This document shows positions 25,395 to 38,339 of a stretch of 64,000 bases of DNA, piece after piece. Every line of letters starts with the position of its first letter. The first letter of the stretch is position 1. The translations under genes and the position numbers were made by a program. The notes beneath the pieces are model-generated. The model was not told the DNA's origin and ran no database searches. It was given only the letters and a program-made list of their open reading frames with translations. Origin of the DNA: Cryptomeria japonica (Eukaryota; Streptophyta; Pinopsida; Cupressales; Cupressaceae); the NCBI RefSeq assembly GCF_030272615.1, contig NC_081407.1, positions 379,090,179-379,154,178 on the forward strand, written 5' to 3'.

Positions 25395-27380
25395 GAGAAA
25401 AAAAGAAACTTTATTTAGATCAGTATTTTATTCATTCAAATAAAGATATTTGCAATATACAAAAATGCTTTTTAGTGTCAATTAATCTTTACATTTTATC
25501 CATGGTTTCCTGGGCAAATGTGCTAAGTGTTGTCATTTTATATTAGCTTCTTGTTTTCATTTATATTCTTATGTTTACACGTTTAGAGTATATAGATGTA
25601 GATCGATACTTATTTTATTTTTATAATATCTTGAGCTAAAGTTTCCAATGTATTGTTTGATTAAAGGATTATCATATTTCTTATTGCAAGTATATTTTCT
25701 ATTATGAGCCTCTTTGCTATATGATTAGACATATTGTCACAAGTGAGACCTTGCATTATAGTTATATCGAATTTGTTCTCATAGCCTAAGGTTTGGTTTG
25801 TGGAGAGATGAAAACATCACATGACATTGACTAAAGTTTATAGCTAAAAGATCTCTATCCTCTATAAAATTTGAGGATTGGAAGAAGGTAGTGTAGATAT
25901 CTTCCAATGTGTTGGTAATTGTGTAGAAGGTGCTTTTATTATTCGAAGAGTGCTCAGGAAGGAGAGAATAAAAAACATGGGCACTATTGTAAATAGATGA
26001 GGAAGGAACTAAGCACCTAAACTAAAAAAATCTCAAGAAATAAGCTCATGCAAATGATGTTTAAACCTAGACATGACTTATTCTTTGTTCCCTAAACTTT
26101 AATTTTCACATTAATGATTGATATCTTATCTTAGTCCTAAATTAGAAAAAAAAACTGAAGGATCTAAGTCAATTCTTTGACTATGTGACATTACACAATA
26201 CACACACACATGGACATAATGCCATTAAATTAGAGTCTTAGGACACTAAGGATAAGGATTATCTTCAATGCATAACTAGCATTATAAAATCCTAGTAATA
26301 AAATAATTTTAAAAAAATTAATCTCTCCAAAGGATTATACAACTCTAATTAGATTTCAAGTTTTGTATGGATTGGGGTGCTTATTAAATCCATTTATGAA
26401 TCAATGTTAAAATACTTGGACTTCTTTTGAAGATAATAACTTAATTATATGTAAGGATCCAAAATCAACTCAAGTGCATATTATTTAGCTACTAAATTTA
26501 ATACCATTAGCTTGCAAGTCAATAGTATCAAATTTTATACAAGAATATAAAGATCATCCATTTTTCAATTCTCCCTCAAATGACCATGTGACAATCTCTA
26601 GGACTTATTAGTATTAGTTTCAATGGTTAGTACCCTATGTAATTATGAAAATTGAATAGGGTCAATCTAGAAGTTTACTATGAATTTAATGCATATAGTA
26701 TGTAAGTCATAACCAACCTTTAATTCATTTATTTATATAAGGGATTACATTTCACTTAACTTTCCACCATAAGATCGAGGTTGTTCAAATTCTAGGGACA
26801 ATCCAATCACATCTAGTCTGTTGTTCCACTTGGACACCCTTGCAACAAAGCATATAGTTTCATGGGGTCATGACAATGTCTATAAATTTGGCCATATAAA
26901 ATTCTCTAGATCAAATTATTGTCAAGTACTAAACTAGTTATATGCCTTTTTGCTGTTTCATACATTATATAGAGTTATCTAGCACATATAGGGTCCAATC
27001 GACGAAATAGTCAAAATTCTTTTACAAGACATTATATATTAATTAACTAGACTTATATTTACACGTAAAGTACTACAACAACTTCAATGGGTCCAAAAAT
27101 AAGTCAATAATTTGAACTCCTAAACAAACCAACACCACCTAATTATAACTAGCATAACCATCACTTTATATTCAATAGAATGATCATCATTTGGCATCTA
27201 GAAATATACTAATATGATCAATATTCACCACAAAAGTGACCATGTATGTCTGGTCTCCATTCATTAGTTGTTATACAACATAATGGGGCCTTGTGATTAA
27301 TTATTTTGTAGTTTTTCTTCCTACCGTGCAAGAACTAGGGTGCTTTAATGACAAACACACAAATACAATATGGGATAACC
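25395..27380. other. Intergenic, AT-rich, no gene recognised
   Basis: Left flank of the composite DNA transposon. I see no domain, tandem repeat or terminal repeat in it. Confidence 0.5.
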
Positions 27381-27384
27381 TTAT

Positions 27385-27414
27385 GGGTAAGTGCACAAAG
27401 ATGGGGGACCAAAA
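27385..27414 (+). repeat. Outer element, left terminal inverted repeat
   Basis: Starts GGGTAAGTGCACAAAGATG directly after TTAT. Pairs with 55651-55680. Confidence 0.87.
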
Positions 27415-27708
27415 AGGGGTCTTAAGATCTGTAAAGTGGAAAATTGGGAACCTTAGCCAAATTCTCCACTTGAAAGAAGAGGGGAACTTTACTAAGGTTC
27501 AATTTTCACTTGGGGAAACTTTACATTCAAAAGAGGGGGATGAATCTACTAGACCCAATCCCAAAGGATGCAAGGAGATGCAAGGATTGAATACTAAGTA
27601 GATTGGTTGTGATTGAAATGCAATTGAACCTCTTTTTTAAGTTGTCAAGTTGAATTAAGACTAAATGCTAGAAATGAAGACAAAGTGTGAGAAAATAACA
27701 AGCTGCAA

Positions 27709-28205
27709 TTGACTCTCTCTCCCTCCCCCATCCCATCTCTTCCATCTCTCTCGCCTATTGTTTCCCTCCCCCCTCTCTCTCTCCCTCCCCCATCCTATCA
27801 CTTCCCTCTCCCTCTCTCTCTCACCCTCTCTCACTCTCTCTCCCTCCCCCATCCTATCTCTTCCCTCTCCCTCCCATGGTTTCCCTCCCCCCTCTCTCTC
27901 TTTCTCCCTCCCCCATCCAATCTCTTCCCTCTCCCTTGCATTCTTTCCCTCCCCCCTCTATCTCTCTCCCATTGTTCCCCCCTCTCTCTCTTAGATCTCT
28001 CCCTCTTTTCATCAACCCCTACCTCTCTCCCTCCATCTCTCTCACTTGGGTTCTCTCTTTTCCACAAACCATCCCTCCCTCTTTCACTTAAACTCTCTTT
28101 CCCTTTAATCTCTCCATCTTTTTCATCCCTTCCTCCCTATCTCCCTAATATATTCCTCTCTTTCCATCAACCCCTCCCTTCCTCCCTCCATATTTTCAAT
28201 TGATC
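27709..28205. repeat. Polypyrimidine minisatellite, about 60-65-bp unit
   Basis: Blocks beginning CATCCTATCTCTTCCCTCTC and ending CTCCCTCCCC recur near 27730, 27791, 27850 and 27914. CT-rich sequence continues to 28200. Long open frames here are composition artefacts. The inner transposon inserted at the right edge of this tract. Confidence 0.85.
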
Positions 28206-28208
28206 TCT

Positions 28209-28234
28209 GGGTAAGTTCACAAAGATGGTGGTCA
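28209..28234 (+). repeat. Inner element, left terminal inverted repeat
   Basis: Starts GGGTAAGTTCACAAAGATG directly after CTCT. Similarity to the right end resumes at GTGGATAC (28250) after a G-rich insertion. Confidence 0.85.
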
Positions 28235-28959
28235 AAAAGGGGGGTATAAGTGGATACTTTTTTTTTTTCTGAAATCAAGTGAACCTTAACTTGGAGGCAA
28301 AATTTGAAAGTCATCCACTCAAGATATGAAAATAATCAAAGAAAAAATATTGTAGTACTCTGAATCTAGTTTCCAAACTATTAAATTTTTTGAAAATTGG
28401 ATAAGATTACGGGGGTCAAATTATTCACACACGAAAAACAGACCCTAGTTTTTTTTTCTGAAAAACATAACATAGTGTCTGACGTGCGCATCAAAAAAGT
28501 CATAGTTAGATTTAGTATTTTGACAAATCCTTTGGCAGAAAGATAGTTAAGAGTGAGCACTAGAAGATGTCTATTTTTTTGTAATTTTTTGTTGAGTATC
28601 AAGTGCACTACAATAATATATAAAAAAATTTAAATTTGGATAAGTATATCAAAAGTTATTAAAAAAATGGTGCACCTATGTTTGTGAGAACTATGGAGAC
28701 ACTGGTAAAAAAAAATCAATAATAATATGTTATTGTTGTTCAAATTTTAAAAATATTATATGGTTAGAAAGCTCAAAAGATGGGTGAAAATATGGTGGCA
28801 ATTTTAGAAATACCCACTTGATGAAGTGTAAACCTAATGATGACAAAGTTGATAAACCAAGTTGATAATATAAAACACGTCATAAATGAGAGAAATGGAG
28901 GGAAATCAAAATTCCAAACTGTAGCTTTGTCATCCAAGCCTATTTCCATGCTAAACAGT

Positions 28960-29170
28960 CAAAAGCACGTACAGGGTACTTATGGTGTAAGAAGTGCATA
29001 CACTCTCTTTTTACTATAAACATTGTGTATGCGCTATTGTTTAAATTTTGGGTGTGTATAATATGATATTGTATATATAATATATGTATATACATATAAT
29101 ATACAATATTTATATATATATATATGTATATAATAATATATAATATATTAAGTATATATATACACATATA
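28960..29170. repeat. Subterminal motifs and AT-palindromic tract, left end of inner element
   Basis: AGCACGTAC at 28964, AGTGCATAC at 28993 and GTATGCGCTA at about 29027 resemble the motif set near the right end. They are followed by an (AT)n-like tract (29065-29165) with extensive self-complementarity. Confidence 0.55.
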
Positions 29171-29204
29171 AGTGTATTGTCTCTCCCTCTCAAACACATA
29201 CAAG

Positions 29205-29299
29205 GTCTCTCTCTCTCTCTATCTCTCTATCCCCTTCTCCATTCCTCCATACCCCATCCCTCTCTCTCTCCCTCCCTCTCTCCCCTTCTCCCTTCCTCC

Positions 29300-29361
<62 letters not shown>

Positions 29362-29430
29362 TCTCCCTTCCTCTGTACCCCATCCCTCTTTCTCTTCTTC
29401 TCTCCCTCCCTCCCTCCATACCCCACTGCA
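29205..29430. repeat. (CT)n microsatellite and CT-rich flank
   Basis: A pure CT run covers about 29300-29360, within CT-rich sequence that contains repeated CTTCTCCCTTCCTC blocks. Confidence 0.95.
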
Positions 29431-29656
29431 ATTGTGTCTGCACTTCTATAGAAGTAAGTAAATTTATTTCTTGTCTGCAACTTCCTCTTTGATATTTATC
29501 ATGTATGCTCTCCTAAGAAAATTGACTGATGGATTTGTGTGTGTATATTGAATAGGAGGAATAGGGTTTGAAATTGAACCATAGATGCATTACCGTGACA
29601 AACAAGGAAACCTGCAGCAATATTCTACTCAAATGTGTTTTTAATGAGCAGAGAAG

Positions 29657-29986
29657 ATGTGGAAAATAGTGTCAACAAAGCAACATGATGAGTCAGAGTA
29701 CCTGCAATATGTTTTTCAAAAAGAAACAACTAGTAGGAAGAGAAAGAGGGAGAGTAACACAGATGATGTCCTAGAGAATGATAGTGGTGGGTATGCGAGA
29801 GTTCCCATTTTGTTACACAACGCCTGTCACCTAAAGAAATTAAAGTTTGTTGTATGCATGGCAGTGGTAGTATATGATGATCATCACTTGTCAAAAGGCT
29901 TGGAACAGTACATACCTATAAAAGAAATCAAGTGTGTAATTCCTATAATCATAATCGAGATCAGTCCTATAACCTTGCCAATTTAA
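29657..29986 (+). other. Hypothetical open frame in the left arm of the inner transposon
   Basis: A 109-codon frame with a basic stretch (SRKRKRES) resembling a nuclear localisation signal, then hydrophobic residues. No domain is recognised. It lies upstream of gene A on the same strand and could be a lost 5' exon or a chance frame. Confidence 0.2.
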
Positions 29987-30189
29987 TAGCATCATATGTT
30001 TTAGAACTTAGGCAGTACTCTTAGGGTTAGGTCAAGCTCTTACACTTTCTTTTTAGTGAATCCTCATTGTTTGTTCGCTTGGAGTCTCTCTTATGCTGAC
30101 AATGGTCTAACTTAGCTATATCAAAACTAAAATATTGATGTTCTATTGTATGATGTTTTATTCATTACTTTAAATTTAATATATCATTT

Positions 30190-30610
30190 TATTAGCTCAC
30201 CATATGATGCCTTAGGTGTCATTAGAGGTCATATTGTTTCCTAAGAGGTCATATGGTGTCCTTTGACCCCTTAGGACACCATATGACCCCTTAAGACACC
30301 ATACGGCCCATAATAACACCATATGGTGTCCTAAGGGGTCATAGGATGCCATATGACCCCTTAAGACACCATACGGCCCATAATAACACCATATGGTGTC
30401 CTAAGGGGTCATAGGATGCCATATGACCCCTTGGGACACCAATGATCCATAACAACACTATATGGTGTTCTAAAGGGTCATATGGTGTTCTATGACCCCT
30501 TAGGACACTATTTGGTGTCGTAATAGGTCCTATGGTGTGCTGAGGGATAATATAGTGTCATATGACCCCTTAGATGTTGTTAGGGGTCATTTGGGGTTCT
30601 AAGGGTCATA
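30190..30610. repeat. Palindrome-rich tandem array built on ATATGGTGTCCTAAGGGGTC
   Basis: The core ATATGGTGTCCTAAGGGGTC and its reverse complement GACCCCTTAGGACACCATAT alternate many times. A 65-bp stretch is repeated almost exactly around 30280-30430. The array can fold into repeated hairpins. It lies immediately before the main CT microsatellite. Confidence 0.9.
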
Positions 30611-30617
30611 TTGTGTT

Positions 30618-31176
<559 letters not shown>

Positions 31177-31204
31177 TTCACATTTTTTCTACTACCAATA
31201 ACAT

Positions 31205-31470
31205 GTACGAGGTACTAAACCTATTAGTTCATTGTCCTGCCATAACTTTTTTAAGGCGTAGGAGTGCGTACGCAGTACTTATTACTTATAAGTGTGTATA
31301 GGGTATTGACCCCATTATTCGTTGCCCTGCGATAAAATTTTTTAGGCTTAGAAGTGCGTACACACTAATTATTAGTATAGAATGGGAAAAAAAAAATACC
31401 GTTGGGCTTGCCAACATTTTATGGACTAACAATGCACACATGGTTATTAATGTAGCACGTACGCTATACA
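31205..31470. repeat. Tandem duplication of about 85 bp carrying subterminal motifs
   Basis: Two imperfect copies (about 31205-31293 and 31296-31378) share GTCCTGCCATAA-like and TTTTTTAGGC blocks. Each ends in a motif: AGTGCGTACGC at 31263 and AGTGCGTAC at 31353. A third site, AGCACGTACGCTA, lies at 31454. They match sites near the right end of the inner transposon. Confidence 0.7.
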
Positions 31471-31749
31471 TAGACATAGTTTTAGTTGCCCAAGAGCCTC
31501 AACAGCCTCAAAAGAAGTTTTTGAGGTCGTTGAAGGCCCCACTGGAACTATGTCTGCACTTCTATCATTGTTTTATACATAGAAGTGAGTGAATTTTTTG
31601 TTTTTGCATGATTTCAAATCATTGAATTGTTGTTCTTATTAGTTTTGTCAATAGTATTATGATTGTTTAATAGTTTGATTCCAAAAAATAGTGATAAGAT
31701 GCATATTTATGGTTATTTGTTTGTTTATGAACTTTTGTTTACATATATA

Positions 31750-32391
31750 TGTGAGATTCTACAAGAAGCGAGAATTGAGCCAAGATCTGATGTCGGTCAT
31801 AGATCACATGCAACTCCTCACGTAACAAATGATCAAAGATCAAAATAGTTGAATGAAGATAATTTCGATATGAGAGAGAAATAGAGACAAAGAAGAGAAT
31901 TTGGAGAAGACTCTCACCGAGCTATCACTTCACCTGCTTGACTAGTGAAGGTGAGAGTATAGTGCTTATTATATAGAAAAATATAAGCATATACATCCAA
32001 GGGGTGCATTAACTCCTATTCCCCATAAAAAGTGGGAGGTTTTACCTTCTTGGTAAATGCCAAAACATGTGGCATAACCTACTTACATGAAGACAAAAAA
32101 GGAGTTGAGAAAGTTGGCACATAAGGCCAAAAGAGGGTGTGAAACCCAACTACCCCATAACCCACTTAGGAAATGACAAAATAGTGGTTATGAGAGGTGG
32201 CACAACAAGCCAAAAGAGGGTGTGTAACTCAACTACCGATGTGAGGTGGAGAGTTACACATGTAGCTAAAGTATTTTTCCATGTGTCTTCATATAAACCA
32301 CTCCTATTAACCTAAGCAAGCTTAAATAATATGTGTGTAGGAAAAAATAAATATCTCCTAACATACGGAAAATAAAAAACCTACACTAACA
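31750..32391 (-). repeat. Copia-2 3' LTR
   Basis: 642 bp. The adjoining internal purine tract on the minus strand (32392-32402, TTAAGGGGGGG) marks the 3' end of the element. Confidence 0.94.
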
Positions 32392-32545
32392 CCCCCCCTT
32401 AAGCGTAGCTTAGGTGGGTGAAAATATGGGTCCCGACAAATGCAACCATGTTAGGTACCCATGTACATAGATAGCCCCCCCAAAAGAAGAAGCCCCCCAT
32501 AAGACGAATAGCACCCCCCTAAATAAGGAGAGAAAGAAAGAAGGA

Positions 32546-34036
32546 CTAAGAAATCCCTCCTGAAGTAGACACCTGTCGTATCCCAAGCAAAGATCGCAAA
32601 TGAAGAAACTTGCTTTCGGTGAAGGGTTTGGTGAAGATGTCTGTAGTTTGCTCCATTGTTGAACAATACTTAAGATCAATGATGCCTTCCTGAATGAGCT
32701 CCCGAATATAGTGCATATATATCTCAATGTGTTTCGTTCTCTGGTGATGAACTGGATTTCTTGAGATCTGTATAGCACTTTGATTATCACAAAAGATGAT
32801 AGTAGGCTTCCTAACTGGAATACCAAACTTAGTGAGAATATTCTGAAGCCAAATAGCCTCAGTGGTGGCATTAACTGCCCTTCGATACTTAGCCTCTATT
32901 GATGAAAGAGAAATTGCAGACTGCTTCTTACTCGACCAACAAACTGGACCAAAACCAAGTGAGAAGCAATACCCTGAAGTGGATTTGCGATCCTGAGAAT
33001 CACCCGCCCAATCTGAATCCGTATATCCCACCAAGTCAATATCCATGCCTGCTACATACTGAATTCCATAATTGTGAGTACCTTGAATGTAGTGGAGAAT
33101 TCGCTTAGCTGCTTTCCAATGCAGGTCATGTGGCTCCTGCATGAATCTAGAGACCATGCCCACCGCATATGAAATGTCAGGTCTCGTATGAGTCAAGTAG
33201 ATGAGGCTCCCAACAATTTGTCGATATAAAGTGCTATCAACCAAGGGTGAAGAGAACTTAGCCTCAAGTTTGACCCCAGACAAAAAAGGAGTAGGTGCAG
33301 GTTTATAGTCGGCCATGTGAAATCTAGAGAGCATATCGAGTGCATACTTGGGTTGTCCAAGAAAGATGCCTAAAGAAGATTGAGTAATCTCAATTCCCAA
33401 GAAGTAATGTAGAAGACCCAAGTCTGACATTAGAAATCTATCATGTAGAGCAGTTTTCACTACCTTGATGGTGGATGAGTGACTCCTTGTAATCAAAAAG
33501 TCATCAACATAGAGAACTAGAAATGTGAGAGTATCATCCTGGTGCAGAATATAGACGTTTGGATCAAAATGGCATCGAGTAAAACCAACTGTCAGAAGGA
33601 AGAAGTCCATCTTGGCATACCAAGCTCGAGGAGCTTGTTTGAGGCCATAGAGAGACTTTCAAAGTCGACACACAAGTGAAGGATCTTGAACAAACCCTTG
33701 TGGCTGCTCCATGTAGATTTCCTCCTAAAGGTTACCATGAAGAAATGTACTCTTGACATCCATCTGATGAACTTTCCAATGATGGGTTGTAGCAATAGCA
33801 AGGACAAGCCGAATGGAATTCATCTTAGCAACTGGAGCAAAAGTCTCAGAGTAATCAACCCCTGGAACTTGGGAAAAGCCTTTTGCTACCAAGCGAGCCT
33901 TATACTTATCAAACGACCCATCTGTTGCAAATTTTGTTCGATAGATCCACTTGTATCGAACAAGTTTCCTTCCCTTAGGAAGAGGAACTAAATCCCATGT
34001 GTGATTCCTTTCTAAGGAATTAAACTCTTCTTGCAT
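32546..34036 (-). pseudogene. Copia-2 reverse transcriptase and RNase H
   Basis: The RT N-terminal part (33725-34036) reads NHTWDLVPLPKGRKLV and [21 protein letters not shown] stop follows before EEIYMEQPQGF, and another before [14 protein letters not shown] 354-codon frame (33610-32546) then carries VLYVDDFLIT, the thumb, and RNase H with YTDSDWAGD, DRKSTSGYCFSLG, IFCDNQSAIQI and the terminal KPFTESKF block. The C-terminal half is intact, including the YVDD box. Confidence 0.93.
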
Positions 34037-34318
34037 TGCAGCATCCCATTCGAGAACACCTGTAGCTTCTTGAAAAGACTATGGATCAGAAGCTAAAGCA
34101 ATGAAGAGATGTGGAGCTTGCTGAAATTGTGACCTAGTTCTTCTAGAATCTGATGGATCACCAAGCCAATCTCCTGTTGACTCAAAAGTTTGTCGAGCCC
34201 AAAGAGGCACTGAAGCTGGAGAGTCTGGGGGAGAATCATCAACCTCTGAAGGATGACTATGAGAAGAATGTGAATCCTCACCATCACTGTCACCATCTAA
34301 AGTGGAGGAAGAAGACTC

Positions 34319-36670
34319 CTAAACAGGATTAGGAGGATTAAGATCCTCAGAAGAACTGTCAACATCATGCAATGTCTCCAATGTGATAGTGGATGGAGAA
34401 GTGGTATGAGAAGAAATAGAAGAACTCTCCTCAAAATGAACACTCCTCTCAATGAATAACTCATGTGTAGAGGGATGGAGAAGTCTATACCCTTTGACAT
34501 CATCTGGATACCCAACAAATATGCAAGGCTTGCTCTGTGGATCCATAGCCTTGCATTTCTCTACTGGAATGTGGGCCCATGCAAGAGAACCAAACACTCT
34601 GAAATGCTTAACTGTAGGTTTCCAACCGGTCCAAGCTTGAAAAGGAGTTACCCCCTTCACAGCTTTATGAGGAACTCGATTCTAGATGTAACATGCACAA
34701 TTGATGGCCTCTGCCCAATACTGAGGTGCTAAAGACTTGGAGTGAATCATACAATTTGTCATCTCCTTCAAGGACCTATTCTTTTGTTCTACGACACCAT
34801 TCTATTGAGGACTATATGGAACTATGTGCTACATGTTGATACCTTCTAAAGCACAAAATTGTTCAAACTGATTATTAACATATTCACCCCCATTATCTGT
34901 ACGCAGAATCTTGATGAACTTCCCATATTGTTTCTCTGCAAAAGCTTAAAAATCTAGAAAATTCTCAAATACCTCAGACTTTTGTTTGAGAAAGTAAACC
35001 CATGTAAATCTGGAAAAGTCATCAATAAATGTTAAGACATATCTAGCCCTACTGAAAGATGGCTGTGGAAATGGTCCTACCAAGTCACTATGTACCAACT
35101 CCAATAGCTGTGGAGCTCTCCATGCTTTGCCTTTATCATACTTCTCCTCAAGATGTTTACCAAGAATACATCCCTAGAAAACTCCATCAGAAAATCGAAT
35201 AGAAGGCAACCCTGAAACCATGTCTTGTTTACTGAGTTGTTGCAAGTAACGATAGTTCAAGTGGCCAAATCGTTGATGCCACAAACAACTAATCTCATCT
35301 GCATGAGTGAGTAAAACTGTCGAAGGAGAGTCAGGAACAAAGTGAGAAAACTGATATAATCTAGATTGATGATATACTTTTCCCATAACAATAGTAGACC
35401 CATTATGCATTTCACTGATTATCACTATATCTAGCGTGAACTCAACTCGCTTGCTAGAACCAGTGTGAGTGATCTGATAAACAGATAGGAGATTAGTTGA
35501 TAAAGATGGAACACAAAAGACATCCTTAAATGTTCCTTCACCCACATCAACAGACCCTCTCCCATGCACTTCAACAGGAGTGTCATCACCGATTAGTATG
35601 GAAGGCATAGAACATGGCTCTAAAGAGGTGAAATCATCTTTTGAAGAAGCCATGTGGTGTGAAGCACCTGAGTCAATTATCCAAGAATTGGGTTGTGAAG
35701 CAACAACAACTAGGGCCTTACCCTTTCCTTTCCCTTTACTCTTATCTGTATCCTTAGAAGATCCTTTTGATGAACTTTGTTTGACTGAATCAGGCACCTT
35801 GATATTATTCTTTTCAAGAAGATTTGAAAGGTGATCAATTTGTTTCTTTAAACACTTATGTTCATCATGACCAGGCCTCTTACAATAAGAACACTTGACT
35901 TTCTCCTTCTTAGGTTGTTCACCTCTTGATGAAGAGGTCTGATTATCTGCTTTTGAAGTAGCAGATTTCTGATCTTTTTTCTTCTCTCTTTGGTTCTTTT
36001 GTTTCTTATCTTGCTTACTAGACCCTTTTTGTTCTTTTGTGCCTTGATTTACAACTAAGGCATGTGACTTAGAGGGTTTTATTGTACCCATTTGAACTAA
36101 TTTGTCTTGCTCCCTAGTGAGTTCTGTAGCAAATTCATCCAGAGAAGGCATTTTGAATGTGGTACCTAGGGCACATTTTGTAGCATAGAATGTAGAAACA
36201 AACACTGAATAGTTAGGACCAAGCTTAGAAATAATACTCAAGATTAGTTGCTTGTCATCTTTCTTAATTCCACACTATTCCAACTGCAATCTTACAGACT
36301 TAAGTTTAGTGAAGAAGTCTTGTATAGTATCAAAATTGGTTGGATTCAACCCTAGGAGTTCATTCTCTAACTGATGACCTCTTAGCTCATCCTGCTTACC
36401 AAAGAGGTTTTCCAAAGTGGTCCACACTGCATTTGGTGTAGAAGCAGATTCAATGTGAAAAAGAAGGTCTGGAGAGACTGACATACATAGAGTACCAAAA
36501 GCTTCATCACATTTATTAAACCATTTAATCTTTTCTACAACATCTTGAGGTTCACTTTCACATCCCATAGTAACACGATGATATCCATGTCTTTTCAGAT
36601 ATATTATCATCTTAGATTTCCATTCAAAGTAATTATATGGTGTTAAAAGTGGAACTATAGATGCATCCAT
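34319..36670 (-). pseudogene. Copia-2 gag, protease and integrase, broken
   Basis: Gag opens at 36670 (MDASIVPLLTPYNYFEWKSK) and meets a TAG at about 36272. The 355-codon frame 36241-35174 holds a Lys-rich stretch, the CCHC knuckle CSYCKRPGHDEHKC (about 35852-35893), the protease motif WIIDSGASHHM (near 35670), and the integrase zinc region (CLWHQRFGHLNY), ending at a TAG before GCILGK. The integrase core (34660-35170) keeps ELVHSDLVGP, RTDNGGEYV and SLKEMTN landmarks but has several stops. The C-terminal part is open at 34319-34660 (FVGYPDDVKGYRL). Confidence 0.92.
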
Positions 36671-37655
36671 GATAGTAGAAAAGAATATTGCAAAGAATCA
36701 GGAAAAAAGCAAGAAAGAAGGCACAAGAGACACCCCCCCTTTTCACTAGTCTCAGAAATCACCCCCCCCCAAATATTACAAGGTTGGCACTTTATAATTA
36801 GTGCATTTACAAGGATTTTTATCAGATTACAATGCTTTAAGAAACCAATAGAGATTTAAAATATAAATAATTTGAGACAAGATCTAAAACAAATCAGCCT
36901 TATAACTGCTTAATTTATCTCAATACCTTTCCAACAACTATTAGTTTTTGAAAAACAGAGTTGTGAGGAGAAAGATATGACCAGTTGAAGAGAAAAAGAA
37001 GTAGCTGATACAACCTTTAATATCTAATAGAAAAAGGCAAAAAAATTCAATTAGACTTACAATAATGGAGAGTGCTCATTTACAGCTTTCCGTCAAGTAT
37101 TTGTTTGCAAAAATCTGACACCCGAGGCAAAAGTAGTGCAACTTTTAAGAAATGTTGCTAAATTTCCCTGATAGAAAAATGGATTAGGCCCTATTCAAGC
37201 TCAATTTCTGCAAAATTTATTTATTTTCTGATGCTGGGAAGAAAACCCAGAAATAATTTTTTGTGAAAGTGAACATAAGTTGGAATACTAAAGCCGAAAT
37301 GAAAACTGCTCTAGTAAAAAAAAATTTACTCTGATTTTTTACTGTGTCCTCCAAACTCTAATTTTGGTGAAGTAAAAGTCACTTTTGACTTTGTCAAGCC
37401 TTATGGACACTCTGAAAATTCTTATTAAGCTTCCAATATTACCACAAAGCTACAATCACCCAGATCTTACAAGGACACATACATGTAAACCAGATTTAAC
37501 TAGAAGCTATTTTCCTTTAAACCGTTCTGATTCTCAAGATCACATGCGAATGCAAGAGAAGAGCATACTTAGTTTTTAAGGAAAATATTAGCTATATAAA
37601 AGTCTCAAATCCCTCAAATAAATTAAGAAAAACAATGAGTTATACTAGACAATAA

Positions 37656-37667
37656 GCTCTGATACCA
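37656..37667 (-). other. Copia-2 primer-binding site
   Basis: The minus strand reads TGGTATCAGAGC immediately inside the 5' LTR, an exact initiator-Met tRNA primer site. Confidence 0.95.
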
Positions 37668-38309
37668 TGTGAGATTCTGCGAGAAGCGAGAACTGAGCCA
37701 AGATCTAGTGTTGGTCATAGATCACATGCAACTCCTCACGTAACAGATGATCAAAGATCAAAATAGATGAATGAAGATAATTTTGATATGAGAGAGAAAT
37801 AGAGACAAAGAAGAGAATTTGGAGAAGACTCTCACCAAGCTATCACTTCACCTGCTTGACTAGTGAAGGTGAGAGTATAGTGCTTATTATATAGAAAAAT
37901 ATAAACATATACATCCAAGGAGTGCATTAACTCCTATTCCTCATAAAAAGTGGGAGGTTTTACCTTCTTGGCAAATGCAAAAATATGTGGCATAACCTCC
38001 TTACATGAAGACAAAAAAGGAGTTGAGAAAGTTGGCACATAAGGCCAAAAGAGGGTGTGAAACCCAACTACCCCATAACCCACTTAGGAAATGACAAAAT
38101 AGTGGTTATGAGAGGTGGCACAACAAGCCAAAAGAGGGTGTGTAACTCAACTACACATGTGAGATGGAGAGTTACACATGTAGCTGAAGTATTTCGCCAC
38201 GTGTCCTCATATAAACCGCTCCTATTAACCTAAGCAAGCTTAAATAATATGTGTGTAGGAAAAAATAAATATCTCCTAACATAAGGAAAATAAAAAACCT
38301 ACACTAACA
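37668..38309 (-). repeat. Copia-2 5' LTR
   Basis: 642 bp, same length as its partner. A few per cent of positions differ by eye, so it is of moderate age. Confidence 0.94.
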
Positions 38310-38339
38310 ATATATGTAATATGATTCTATTTAGGACAA

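Larger units (their letters stand above)
31750..38309 (-). mobile_element. Copia-2: Ty1/copia LTR retrotransposon inside the inner transposon
   Basis: LTRs of 642 bp (31750-32391 and 37668-38309) begin TGTGAGATTCT and end CACTAACA. The target duplication ATATA lies at 31745-31749 and 38310-38314. Minus-strand internal order is primer site, gag, protease, integrase, RT, RNase H, purine tract. It inserted upstream of gene A, possibly in an intron, since a TTTAG/GACAACCG acceptor-like site follows at 38334. The coding part is related to Copia-3: both share ELVHSDL, YVLTFIDDFS and PLPKGRKLVR blocks. Several stops make it non-autonomous. Confidence 0.96.

Noticed and set aside
27293-27601. 102-codon plus-strand frame
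   Set aside because: It crosses the outer transposon terminus at 27385, mixing flank and element, with no domain.
32410-32871. 153-codon minus-strand frame near the Copia-2 3' end
   Set aside because: It is in a different frame from the RNase H (32546 onward) and overlaps it; a shadow frame.
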